This document shows, piece after piece, positions 36,779-45,345 of a stretch of DNA of 64,000 nt. The stretch is taken from positions 248,001 to 312,000 of the forward strand of contig CAYXTP010000001.1 of assembly GCA_964467985.1 (NCBI GenBank), written 5' to 3'. The notes under the pieces are model-generated. The model did not search any database. It had not been told where the DNA came from and saw only the letters and a list, made by a program, of their open reading frames with translations. Position numbers and translations under genes: made by a program. This DNA comes from GCA-2720975 sp964467985. GTDB lineage: Bacteria; Planctomycetota; UBA1135; GCA-002686595. How positions within the stretch are numbered: position 1 is the first letter of the stretch; each line of letters starts with the position of its first letter.

Positions 36779-37138
36779 TTAGGGAGTCTCGTCACCTTCG
36801 AATCCCCAGTGTCCCGAGATTCGAGCGCGGCGAACGGAGATGATGTCGAGCACCCAATTCCACCAGCCTAGATCTGGAACCACCTGCACTTCGTCGATTC
36901 GCATATTGGCCAGGTTGGCGTCTGCCAGATTCTCGCGCGTGATCTGCAGAGCGGACTTGGGCAAATCAATCTTGAAGATTGTGAACGCGACTCCGGTGGC
37001 TTCGAAGGTTCCGGAAGTCTGTGTTGTGCGCTCGAAATTCAATGACGCGCAAGAACTCAGGGTTCCCATGAGGAACGCAAGAAGGAGAGCGGGCAGAGAG
37101 CGTGACCGAAGTAGGGAGCCCTGGTGGGCCAGTTTCAT
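36779..37138 (-). CDS. Small lipoprotein of unknown function
   Basis: 119 aa from ATG 37138. A leader with hydrophobic core ends in TLSSC, giving lipidated Cys30. The remaining 90 residues are a compact beta/alpha domain with an amphipathic helix (LQITRENLADANLANMRI) and a Trp-rich motif (GWWNW) near the C-terminus. I do not know the family. The frame is open to 37159, but the start at 37138 gives the better signal peptide. It converges with the epimerase gene. Confidence 0.6.
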   Translation of the reverse strand: MKLAHQGSLLRSRSLPALLLAFLMGTLSSCASLNFERTTQTSGTFEATGVAFTIFKIDLPKSALQITRENLADANLANMRIDEVQVVPDLGWWNWVLDIISVRRARISGHWGFEGDETP

Positions 37139-37287
37139 TCCAGGTGCGAAGCGGATCATGGTGGCCCAAGTCTAGCACTGGAATCCGGGACCCTCGGCAA
37201 CGGAATCGCCCGGAACTAGGAGGATCGCATTGGGGTTCATGTCCGTCGGTGCAATTGGATGCCCAACCCCGCTATCCTCCGACTTCC

Positions 37288-38514
37288 ATGGCGATCCCCG
37301 GAACACACACCGAACCCCCCGCCAGGTTCGAACAGATGCTTGACCACATGGCCCGCTTCGAGCAATGCCATGGCCCGGGGCAGGGGCAGAGGTTCTTTTT
37401 CTCGCCAGGGCGCGTCAACCTGTTTGGTGGCCATCTGGACTACAACGGAGGCCCCGTGATGCCCACCGCCATCGATCGAGGGACCTTCATCGCCGCACGG
37501 ACTCGTCCTGACCGGCTGCTCCGCATGGCCTCAGCTTTCGATAGCCAGGTTGTCGAGATCGAATTGGACCGGCTGCCCAACTCACCGCTAGGAGGCTGGG
37601 TGGACTATCCCCTAGGGGTGGTGATCGACCTGATGGCAGGGCAGTCAAGACGAGACGGCCCGGAGCCGCAGCACGGAATGGACATCCTCTTTGGCGGAGA
37701 CCTGCCCATAGGGTCGGGACTGTCATCCTCAGCGTCGATCTGCGTCGGCACGGCTCTCATGCTGGATGCCTTCTGGGACCTGGGTCTCAGTCAGGTCGAA
37801 CGCGTGCACTCTGCCCTGCGTGCCGAACGCAGTTTCGTTGGTGTTCAATGCGGGATCATGGATCCGTACGCTATTGGATGTGCCCGCGAAGGGCACCTGC
37901 TCTGGCTGGACTGCAAAGACGAGAGTATTGAGTTCCTGCCTATCGATCACGACCGCCTCTCGATCCTCGTGACGAACACGGGAGTTCAACGAACTCTCGC
38001 GGCCAGCGAATTCAATCGCAGGGTGGAACAGTGCAGCTTGGCTTTCGAAGCCCTGCGCATGGCGTGCCCGACGGCAACTTGCCTGCGCGACATTCCGCTA
38101 GAAGTGCTTGAAGATCACCGAGGTTCGTTGGATTCAGTACTCGCCAATCGCGCCGAACACGTCATTCGCGAGACCCGACGCACATTCGAAGCCCGTGAAC
38201 ATCTCCTGGCGGGCAACTCGCAGGGGATGGGGGACTGCATGACCCAGACGCACGAATCCCTGCGCCGACTCTACGAAGTGTCCTGTCCTGAGCTGGACCT
38301 CCTGGTCGAGGCCGCGGAAGCTTGCCCTGGGGCTTACGGCGCACGCCTAACCGGAGCAGGCTTTGGCGGGTGCACTGTGACACTGGTCAGCCGGGGCGAG
38401 GAAGAGAAGGTCCGGGGTGTGCTGAAAGCCCGCTTCCAGGGACGCTTTGGCGTCCTGCCCCAGGTCGAGGTGTTTGAGGGGGACCCGGGTCCCCGGGAGA
38501 TTTTCGGATTCTAA
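37288..38514 (+). CDS. Galactokinase-family GHMP sugar kinase
   Basis: GHMP kinase, 408 aa, of the galactokinase family, which phosphorylates galactose at C1. The N-terminal signature reads GRVNLFGGHLDYNGG (41-55) with Arg42, His49 and Asp51. The phosphate loop is GSGLSSSAS (142-150), the catalytic base Asp192 lies in GIMDPYA, and the C-terminal motif is TGAGFGGC (about 354). The usual Glu of GEHTDYN, which contacts the sugar, is Gly48 here, and Thr is Leu50. That may shift sugar preference, so I leave the symbol blank. ATG at 37288 was chosen over 37102, whose extra residues are unlike any kinase. No galT or galE is adjacent. Confidence 0.82.
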   Translation: MAIPGTHTEPPARFEQMLDHMARFEQCHGPGQGQRFFFSPGRVNLFGGHLDYNGGPVMPTAIDRGTFIAARTRPDRLLRMASAFDSQVVEIELDRLPNSPLGGWVDYPLGVVIDLMAGQSRRDGPEPQHGMDILFGGDLPIGSGLSSSASICVGTALMLDAFWDLGLSQVERVHSALRAERSFVGVQCGIMDPYAIGCAREGHLLWLDCKDESIEFLPIDHDRLSILVTNTGVQRTLAASEFNRRVEQCSLAFEALRMACPTATCLRDIPLEVLEDHRGSLDSVLANRAEHVIRETRRTFEAREHLLAGNSQGMGDCMTQTHESLRRLYEVSCPELDLLVEAAEACPGAYGARLTGAGFGGCTVTLVSRGEEEKVRGVLKARFQGRFGVLPQVEVFEGDPGPREIFGF

Positions 38515-38589
38515 GCTCCGATGCGAAGGCAATGATCCGGCCCGTCCGGACGACCCCTGCCAGAGCCGCCCGGACGAATACGGACACTC

Positions 38590-40647
38590 TCAGTTCCCTC
38601 GGTTGGTAACCCCGTACTGGATGCGTCGAGCTGCCTCGAGTAAGGCTGCACCAGCGGGTTCCGTTGTAATTTCACGGCTGAAGGCGTTCTCCAGCAGGTC
38701 CACGGCTTCGGCGGGTCGCCCACCGAAGAGGTAGTTCGTAGCCAAGACCAAGCGCGCATCATCGTCGAGGAAGTGATCTTGGATGTAGAGCTCCAAGACG
38801 GCTAGCTGACGATCGAACTCGGTGGGGTCGGCGTAGAAATTGTGCTTGTCGACGACACTCTGGGCGAGTTCAGAATCCAACTCGAACGCCCGGCGTAGGG
38901 CGTAGGCGGCGTAGTGGTAGTCTCCCGTTGCGAACAGCGCGTCGGCCAGGATGAGGTACAGAATCCCGTCCTTGGGCGAGTACTCAACAGCCTTTGCGTA
39001 GAAGTGCACGGCGTCCCCAAAGCGGCTCTCCTGGAAGGCCTGGTCGCCCAACGTGAGATAGTGGTCAGCTGCGCGATTGAGGTTGCCTCCCACGCTGGGC
39101 AGAGGAGCTCCGCCAGCCCAATCTTCTGCCACGACGACCTCGCCCTCTGCAAGGGGGGCGTCCACGTAGACCTCTTCTTGGGGCTCTTCGTAGATGTAGA
39201 CCACGTCGGCTGTCGTGTCCGTAGTGACCGTCTGGTACACGATCGAGGAAGAGGCCGGATAGAAGGGGCCGTACCAGTAGAAGCTCGGGCAATAACCGCT
39301 TCGCCAGTAACCGCCGTTGTACCAATAGGAGTTCCACCAGGAGCCCCAGCAGTAGCCACCCCAGCCCCAGATCCAGTTGCAGTAACCGCCCCAGCCCCAA
39401 CCGCCCCAATAGCAGTTGTTGTACCAGCCACTCTGGTAGCCATAGCCGTATCCGTAACCGTAGCTGTTGCCGTAGACGCCACTATTGTTGTTCAGGACGG
39501 TTCCAGCCTGTCCGGCGCGGACAGCCAGAGACTGCTTGTAGTTGCTACGCGCCGTGGAGATCCGGTCAGCGTTCTTTGTTGCGAATGCCGCACGGGCGTT
39601 CTTGGCACGTTGAGCGTCTCGATCGGAGAGGCCATCGCGCACGGCTTGGGCCCGTTGCTTATCCCGATCCCCGATGGAAGCTCGAAGCTTGGCCGCTCGT
39701 TCTCCGTTTGTCAGGCCCTGATGCCGTTCATGCGAAGGCCCGGACGCTGTGGGCAGGTCGCTCGTGTCGCGCAAACGCTGTCGGGCGACATCGCGAGCGC
39801 TCGGACGATAGCGGTCTAGAATGTCGTTGCGTGACACCGTGCGCGAGCGGTACCCATCGATGGGCTCGGCAGTCGCGCGGCTCGTATCCGAGCCTGCGCG
39901 TGTGCGCAGGCTCTGGGCAAGGTTGCCGCGACGGGCGTCGATCGACTGTGTCCCGAGGTAGCGGTCGCGCGCCGAGGAACCGGAGGAAGATCCTGTGGTT
40001 GCGGGGCGGCCTGTGGATCCGGACGCACTTGTTGCGCGGGGAAAGCGCACACGCTGGGGCACGCCGGCACTGGAGAGATCGATCACATTGGAGCCAGTCG
40101 TCGGTCGCGTAAGATCGCTGGCACCACTTGACCCGCGCGCGCGCCAACTGAGGTCAACCGATCCGCTGCTGGGGCGGACGGTGGGGGTGCTGCTCGTCGT
40201 CGGGCGCACTGCTGATCGTGAAGGGGTCGCTGGGGTCGACGTACCACGCGTGGGGGTGTAGTTCGTGCGGCTCGTGGGCATAGTCGAGCGAGTCGGAGTC
40301 GAGCGGACGGGAGTCGAGCGCGTGGGCGTGGAGCGTACGGGAGTCGAGCGCGTGGGCGTGGAGCGTACGGGAGTCGAGCGCGTGGGCGTGGAGCGTACGG
40401 GAGTCGAGCGGGTCGGAGCTTGTCGTGTGGGTGTCGAACGGACAGGTGTCGAACGTGTTGGAGTTTGGCGCGTGGGCGTCGAACGCACAGGTGTGGAGCG
40501 TGCGGGGGTCGAGCGACCGCTCGATCCGGATCTGACGGGCGTGCTGCGGCCGGTCTGCCCGCGACCCCTTTGGGCGCTTACGTCTGCGGCAACGAGGAGG
40601 GGGGAGAGTACGCAGGTCAGAATGAGGAGGCGTTGGCGGTTCAACAT
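38590..40647 (-). CDS. Exported R-S-T-P repeat protein with Trp/Gly/Tyr-rich segment and TPR tail
   Basis: 685 aa. A signal peptide (1-25) leads into a run of about 18 pentads of the form R-S/T-T-P-x (31-124). A Ser/Thr-rich, then charged region follows (125-385), with RDRxAQRAK-type helices near 330-365. Next comes an unusual Tyr/Gly/Trp/Asn-rich stretch (about 390-462), an acidic strand segment, and TPR-like helices (about 520-680). The repeat part resembles wall- or matrix-associated Pro/Thr domains that are often glycosylated. The aromatic stretch resembles sticky surface proteins. Function is unknown; a structural or adhesive surface role is inferred. It converges with the galactokinase gene. 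Confidence 0.8.
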   Translation of the reverse strand: MLNRQRLLILTCVLSPLLVAADVSAQRGRGQTGRSTPVRSGSSGRSTPARSTPVRSTPTRQTPTRSTPVRSTPTRQAPTRSTPVRSTPTRSTPVRSTPTRSTPVRSTPTRSTPVRSTPTRSTMPTSRTNYTPTRGTSTPATPSRSAVRPTTSSTPTVRPSSGSVDLSWRARGSSGASDLTRPTTGSNVIDLSSAGVPQRVRFPRATSASGSTGRPATTGSSSGSSARDRYLGTQSIDARRGNLAQSLRTRAGSDTSRATAEPIDGYRSRTVSRNDILDRYRPSARDVARQRLRDTSDLPTASGPSHERHQGLTNGERAAKLRASIGDRDKQRAQAVRDGLSDRDAQRAKNARAAFATKNADRISTARSNYKQSLAVRAGQAGTVLNNNSGVYGNSYGYGYGYGYQSGWYNNCYWGGWGWGGYCNWIWGWGGYCWGSWWNSYWYNGGYWRSGYCPSFYWYGPFYPASSSIVYQTVTTDTTADVVYIYEEPQEEVYVDAPLAEGEVVVAEDWAGGAPLPSVGGNLNRAADHYLTLGDQAFQESRFGDAVHFYAKAVEYSPKDGILYLILADALFATGDYHYAAYALRRAFELDSELAQSVVDKHNFYADPTEFDRQLAVLELYIQDHFLDDDARLVLATNYLFGGRPAEAVDLLENAFSREITTEPAGAALLEAARRIQYGVTNRGN
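40291..40410 (-). repeat. Coding tandem repeat, 30-nt unit
   Basis: Three consecutive identical 30-nt units occupy 40321-40350, 40351-40380 and 40381-40410; a diverged copy lies at 40291-40320. Degenerate copies continue to about 40520. Each unit encodes two R-S-T-P-x pentads. Identity at DNA level points to recent slippage or unequal exchange. It is not a CRISPR array: there are no spacers and the repeats are in frame. Confidence 0.9.
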
Positions 40648-40895
40648 GATGACTGTCTTCCTGGGCAGTCCGCTGGGGGGAAGCGGACGTGAGATGAGGG
40701 CGCAGCGAGCCGCGCATGAGGAGCGTGCCCAGCATTGGCAAAATCGGTGCCGAACTGCGAGTTGATGGCCAAATCACCGATTGGAGGCCTTCTGAGGCTC
40801 AAGGAGGGGGGCCGCAGCTCTGCCTGGGCCATCCTCCCCTCCTACCTGTCCTCCAGGGTGTGCCCTCTATTGGGGACACGGCTCCCTCGTTGTGC

Positions 40896-42095
40896 CTACT
40901 TTGGGGCGGGCCCGTTCCGGGCAGGGAGAGGCGCCAAGGACACCAATTCGGCTCTGCGCGGGGCCTCGCCGCCAGCCTGAACTCGCAGGAACAGCGCGCG
41001 TGGCGACTCCGCGGCGGCGGCTGCTAGTTCGCGCAGGTCAGCGTTGGAGATCTTGGGTTCCGGCAGGAAGCGGCTGGTCGCCGGCCCTCCCTGCAGCAAC
41101 TCCCAGCCAGGTGGGGGAGTGAGCCCCTCGGATTCAGCCAAGACCAGCCAAATGGCCCGCGGCTGGCCTCCAGGTTCCAGCTCCACATGGGGACTTGGCG
41201 AGAGGCTGAAAGAACTGGTGGCAATCAGGCCCTCAGCCTTCCGGATGGCCTGGGCGAGGTTCATATCTATAGCCAGCGCATGGCGTTCAAGCACCAGGGA
41301 GCCCAGCTGGATCGGGTAGCAAGTGCGGACGGCTTGACCCCGAGTCGATTCCCGTTGATCGGCCGGCAGGTACCAGGCGTCGAGGTAGCGGGAGGTGCGA
41401 TCTACCGCGAGCACCTCCTCAGCCCAAACCGGACTGTCGCGCAGATACACGTCAAAGGTCGAAGGTCTCAGGCGACTTCCATCGGCCACCCAACTTACAT
41501 TGCGGAACGACTCGCGCGCCTGTCCGTGCCCGTCATAGGCGTCCAATCGATCGGGTTGGCCTGAGGCGTCGCCAGCGACCTGAGCCTCCAGATGACCAAA
41601 GGGCGTGATGTCTGCGATGAGGCGCTTTCCTTTGAGGGTCTTCCACTCAAACCCCTGGGGCCAAAGAAACAGAGCACGGCGTAGTTCGAACTCTAGTACG
41701 GCTTCAGAAGCGCGAGGCGCGGGGAGTTCCTCACTGTCTTTCTGACCGGGCGCGATTGACCAAACTCGATCGCCGAAGCGATAGGAGAGAGCACGTTGGG
41801 CAGATCGCGCCCCTTCGGGGCGAAGCTGGGAACGGGCTCGGTCGGGAAATGCGAAACTCAACTCGAGTTCGTGGGGCCGCTCGGGGTACGAGGCAAACAC
41901 AATTCGAGACAGGTGTCCGATTCCTTGCAGGTTTCCGATCTTCTCGCGCCGTGCTGCCCCCGCCAGAACTGAATCGCCGGTCGTCTCCTCTGAATGCTGA
42001 GTGGGGACGGATTCAAGCTGTGGTTCCGCGCCAGTTCCACAAGCCGCAAGGGCCAGCAGTATCGAGCAAGTGGGGGCGCAGGAAGGAGCGGACAT
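40896..42095 (-). CDS. Lipoprotein of unknown function
   Basis: 399 aa from ATG 42095. A leader ends LALAACG, giving a lipidated Cys at about position 19. The mature part is a beta-rich domain, with hydrophobic strands alternating with charged turns, followed by an Ala-rich helix and a Pro tail. A middle block (ALFLWPQGFEWKTLKGKRLI and YDGHGQARESF) resembles large exported proteins of unknown function. An upstream start at 42143 overlaps the previous gene and spoils the signal peptide. The HEAT-repeat lipoprotein lies 26 nt upstream on the same strand, so the two probably form an operon. Confidence 0.68.
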   Translation of the reverse strand: MSAPSCAPTCSILLALAACGTGAEPQLESVPTQHSEETTGDSVLAGAARREKIGNLQGIGHLSRIVFASYPERPHELELSFAFPDRARSQLRPEGARSAQRALSYRFGDRVWSIAPGQKDSEELPAPRASEAVLEFELRRALFLWPQGFEWKTLKGKRLIADITPFGHLEAQVAGDASGQPDRLDAYDGHGQARESFRNVSWVADGSRLRPSTFDVYLRDSPVWAEEVLAVDRTSRYLDAWYLPADQRESTRGQAVRTCYPIQLGSLVLERHALAIDMNLAQAIRKAEGLIATSSFSLSPSPHVELEPGGQPRAIWLVLAESEGLTPPPGWELLQGGPATSRFLPEPKISNADLRELAAAAAESPRALFLRVQAGGEAPRRAELVSLAPLPARNGPAPK

Positions 42096-42121
42096 CGACC
42101 CTAGCCTACTCCAAAGCCTGT

Positions 42122-43063
42122 CTAGGGCAGGCGGTGGGACCACTGGACCCAGGCTTCATGCGTGGGGTAGTTGCGACCGGAGAGGATCTGCAGATCACGA
42201 AGTACAGCGCTGTTCACCGCGTCGTTCACTTTTCCTAGGGAGGCCGTCATGGCTCGGGCACAGCGTCCTCGGAATCGGATTTCATTCTTCCCTAGAAATG
42301 CCAGGGCACGGCTGGCCGCCATGGCCGCCGAATCGAGGTTGTCTTCGTAGAGCTGGAGGGCAAGGTCATCAATGGAATCCACATCCCTCTCGAAGGCGAT
42401 GAGCAGTGCGGACTTCGTGCGCACATAGGGCGCGTCATCAAGCAATCCAGCTCGTGCAGCTTCGAGAACCTCGGGCGTTGAGGTCGAACCGGATTGCAGG
42501 CACTCAAGGAGAGCCAGCGATGCGTTGCCTCGTATCTGTTCAGTTGAGCCGAAGCGCATCTGATGCAAGATGCCCTGCAGTGGGGTCGTCGGGTAGGACA
42601 GGATGGACAGACCCACCAACGCGTTGTTGATCACCTCTTGATCAGGGTCCGAAAGGGCATTCAGAAGGGGATTCAAGGCCAACTCGGAGTCCGCGAAACC
42701 CAACGCGGTGGCGGCCACACGGCGGTTGTAGGGAGGCCCCGATTCCAATTCCGCGACCAAGGGTTCAAAGAGCTTCTGCACCCGCGTCCTGATCGTGTCC
42801 TCGAGTCTGTTCAGAGTGCGCCGATCCCGATCTTGACTACCTGTGAGGAAAGTGTGATTCCACTGTTGGATCGTCCGATCAAGCGTTGTGATGAACACCC
42901 CGATAGAGGACTGCTCGCGCATGGCTCCCGGGTTGTAGACGGAGACCTTCAACTCCCCCTGCTCGTCAGCTAGGCCGCCGCTTTCCTGGGGGGCCGCGCA
43001 AGAAGCTGAAAGGGCCAGTGACAGGAGCAGGGTAAGGCGGACTCGGGTATTGGAGGGCTGCAT
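42122..43063 (-). CDS. HEAT-repeat lipoprotein
   Basis: 313 aa with a clear lipobox (ALSASC, Cys22). After a charged region (25-105) come HEAT-like helical pairs: RRVAATALGFADSELALNPL, DQEVINNALVGLSIL, GNASLALLEC, and PYVRTKSALLIAF. Such solenoids bind other proteins. It is the first gene of a two-gene minus-strand operon with the next lipoprotein. It is divergent from the leucine-dehydrogenase gene (115-nt gap). The partner is unknown. Confidence 0.75.
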   Translation of the reverse strand: MQPSNTRVRLTLLLSLALSASCAAPQESGGLADEQGELKVSVYNPGAMREQSSIGVFITTLDRTIQQWNHTFLTGSQDRDRRTLNRLEDTIRTRVQKLFEPLVAELESGPPYNRRVAATALGFADSELALNPLLNALSDPDQEVINNALVGLSILSYPTTPLQGILHQMRFGSTEQIRGNASLALLECLQSGSTSTPEVLEAARAGLLDDAPYVRTKSALLIAFERDVDSIDDLALQLYEDNLDSAAMAASRALAFLGKNEIRFRGRCARAMTASLGKVNDAVNSAVLRDLQILSGRNYPTHEAWVQWSHRLP

Positions 43064-43178
43064 GGGATCCAGTGGACGGTTGGCTGGCGTGGGTCTTCCC
43101 TGGAACGGGAGGAATGTGGGCCCGGTGGGCTGCTAGGATGGGCCTCCTGGCCCCCTTTGCACAAGCTCCCCCCGCTGC

Positions 43179-44243
43179 ATGTCCCCTCCGATCCTCGATG
43201 CCATGGCCCGCGAGGGCTTTGAGCAGGTCATCGCCGTTCACGACCGACGTTCCGGACTGAAGGCCTTCCTTACGATTCACAACACGGCCTTGGGCCCCGC
43301 TTTTGGGGGGGTGCGCCGTTTCGCGTACCGGGATGAGAGAGATTCCCTGATGGACTGCATGCGTCTGGCGCGGGCCATGACCTTCAAATGCGCTCTGGCC
43401 GAGCTACCAGCTGGGGGCGCAAAAATTGTGATTCACGAATCTGGTGGAGAGGACTGGGAGGCCGCCTACCGTCACCTTGGGGATGTGGTTCAGCAACTGG
43501 GGGGCATCTTCTATACCGGCCCTGATGTAGGGACGGGCGAGCAAGAGCTGCGTTGGATGGTCGAACGGACCTCCTTCGTTACCGACCCTGGGGCGGGTGG
43601 CCCGGGCCTCTTGCCCGAGTGCACAGCCCAGGGAGTGTTCTTTGGCATTGCGCAGGCGTTGCGGCATTTGGATGGCGAGGAGGACTGGCCGAAGCGAAGA
43701 ATCGTCGTTCAGGGGCTCGGTTCCGTGGGCGCGTTGCTTGCTGAACGTCTCGTAGCGACTGGGGCTCGGGTCGCCGGCGCAGACATCGACGGTGAACACG
43801 CACGGCGTGTGGCTTCTGACTTGGGGCTTGAGCATGTGGAGGCCGCCTCGGTACTAGACCAGGAGTGTGACGTGTTCGCTCCCTGTGCAATGGGCGGACT
43901 CGTGCATGATCTGACGGTGGAGCGCCTCAGTTGCCGCATCGTTGCCGGCGCTGCGAACAACGTCCTCGCTCGCCCTTTGCACGGAGACGATCTGCACGAC
44001 CGGGGGATCCTGCTCGTCCCGGACTTCATCTTGAACTCCGGAGCCCTCATACGCGGCGTGCACTTTCACCTGGAAGACCGACGTGTCGATCCCGAGGATA
44101 TCGGTCACCGTGTCGGTCAGTCCGTGAATCAGATCCTGGAGCGTGCCAAGGATCAGGACTCCTCCCCGACCCGGGTTGCCGTGGCCATGGCGGAGGAACG
44201 CGTGGCCTCTTGGGATCAAATCGAAGAAACACGCAACCCTTGA
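43179..44243 (+). CDS. Leucine/amino acid dehydrogenase (Glu/Leu/Phe/Val family)
   Basis: 354 aa. NAD-dependent oxidative deamination of branched-chain amino acids to 2-oxo acids is the usual role. Catalytic Lys82 lies in LPAGGAKIVI, Lys70 in TFKCA, and the FGGVRR loop (42-47) binds the carboxylate. The Rossmann motif is GLGSVGALLAE (about 178-188), and NNVLARP (about 259) matches leucine dehydrogenase. Short length and GPDVGTGEQEL (about 114) also favour leucine dehydrogenase over glutamate dehydrogenase. It fits the peptide-catabolic neighbourhood. The DUF3108 gene follows 46 nt later on the same strand. Confidence 0.88.
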   Translation: MSPPILDAMAREGFEQVIAVHDRRSGLKAFLTIHNTALGPAFGGVRRFAYRDERDSLMDCMRLARAMTFKCALAELPAGGAKIVIHESGGEDWEAAYRHLGDVVQQLGGIFYTGPDVGTGEQELRWMVERTSFVTDPGAGGPGLLPECTAQGVFFGIAQALRHLDGEEDWPKRRIVVQGLGSVGALLAERLVATGARVAGADIDGEHARRVASDLGLEHVEAASVLDQECDVFAPCAMGGLVHDLTVERLSCRIVAGAANNVLARPLHGDDLHDRGILLVPDFILNSGALIRGVHFHLEDRRVDPEDIGHRVGQSVNQILERAKDQDSSPTRVAVAMAEERVASWDQIEETRNP

Positions 44244-44289
44244 ACCGCGTCCCTTGGCACCCTATTCCCTGAAGATCGGGTTATCCGTG

Positions 44290-45309
44290 ATGCGCATCCA
44301 ATCAAGACACTCACCCCTGACAGCAGCTACGTTGCTGTTCCTCGTGGTGAGCGCAAGTTTCGCCGCATCCGACGACCCCAAGTCAGGGGGCAGTCTGCTG
44401 GTCGAAAGAGGAAGCGAGTTGGGTTTCACCATCCCGCAAGACGAAGCCCTCTTCTTCGAAGTGCTCGTAGACATCCCATTGGTAGGCGAGACGGGATTGG
44501 GGGAATTCAAGCTGCGCTCGGGTACAGAACCCTACAAGGCCTCTCTCTTCGGGGCTGGTGAAGGGGGCGGAGACCAGGCACCTCGGGTGGGTTGGGCAAA
44601 AGCCACGGCAAGCGGTTCGTGTTTGAACTACACGCTCAAGCACGAGATTCGTTTGCGGATTTTGCCCCAAGAATGGCCGCGTGTGATCTACAGGGACAAC
44701 CAGGCAGGGACAGAGAATCGCCGCCGTGAGCTCATGTATGGAATTCGAGCGGGCAAACCCAGCTCCCTCTACCGGCGCGACGGACACTGCCAGGATGTGA
44801 ACTGCAAGCTTCCCGAACACCGAGTGCAGGAGACCTGGCTGAAGGACGAACACCACTGCGGCAACTGCAAGCGCGCGGACCATCGCGATTGGCGCAAGCC
44901 CAGTGTTCAGGAGATTCCAGCAGGTGGAGTCGACATGTTGAGCGCCATCTACTTGGCTCGCTCTATGGTGGGGTCCGGTCTTCAAGAAGCCAAGTTCCCC
45001 ATGCTGGACAAGAACCGCTGGTGGGATGTCACGCTCACACTCGGGCAGGAGAAGCGCCTAGTCACTGAGGCTGGCACCTTTGATTGCCGCGCCGTCAAGC
45101 TCACACCAATTCTTCCGTCTGGCAAGCAGGAGAAATTCAAGGGCCTCTTTGGCATTCACGGTTCCCTGTCGATCTGGTTGGAGAAGAGCACGGGCGTGCC
45201 GATTTCCATTCAGGGCATCCTCCCGGCCGGTCCCCTGGATGTGGGCATCGACCTGCGCCTGAAACGCTTTCGCGGAACCCCAGAAGGGTTTGCATCGATC
45301 GTAGACTAG
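44290..45309 (+). CDS. DUF3108 protein with Cys/His-rich insertion
   Basis: 339 aa, exported (signal peptide 1-26, ending FAASDD). The DUF3108 core includes GVDMLSAIYLARSM (212-225), the family's DxLSxxYxxR motif, and the strand pattern ending in GIHGSLSIWLEKSTGVP. Between them sits an insertion (about 160-203) with Cys167, Cys172, Cys190 and Cys193 plus five His (166, 177, 188, 189, 198), that is CX4C and CX2C. It could bind Zn, Cu or haem. Plain DUF3108 proteins are outer-envelope beta proteins of unknown role. ATG at 44290 was chosen for the signal peptide; an earlier frame start overlaps the dehydrogenase. It converges with ygfZ. Confidence 0.78.
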   Translation: MRIQSRHSPLTAATLLFLVVSASFAASDDPKSGGSLLVERGSELGFTIPQDEALFFEVLVDIPLVGETGLGEFKLRSGTEPYKASLFGAGEGGGDQAPRVGWAKATASGSCLNYTLKHEIRLRILPQEWPRVIYRDNQAGTENRRRELMYGIRAGKPSSLYRRDGHCQDVNCKLPEHRVQETWLKDEHHCGNCKRADHRDWRKPSVQEIPAGGVDMLSAIYLARSMVGSGLQEAKFPMLDKNRWWDVTLTLGQEKRLVTEAGTFDCRAVKLTPILPSGKQEKFKGLFGIHGSLSIWLEKSTGVPISIQGILPAGPLDVGIDLRLKRFRGTPEGFASIVD

Positions 45310-45345
45310 GGCCGATCCAGAGAGGTTCTGCCTCGACACGGATCG

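Noticed and set aside
40321..40410. CRISPR-like direct repeats
   Set aside because: Repeats are contiguous without spacers and encode R-S-T-P pentads in frame; no cas genes are present.
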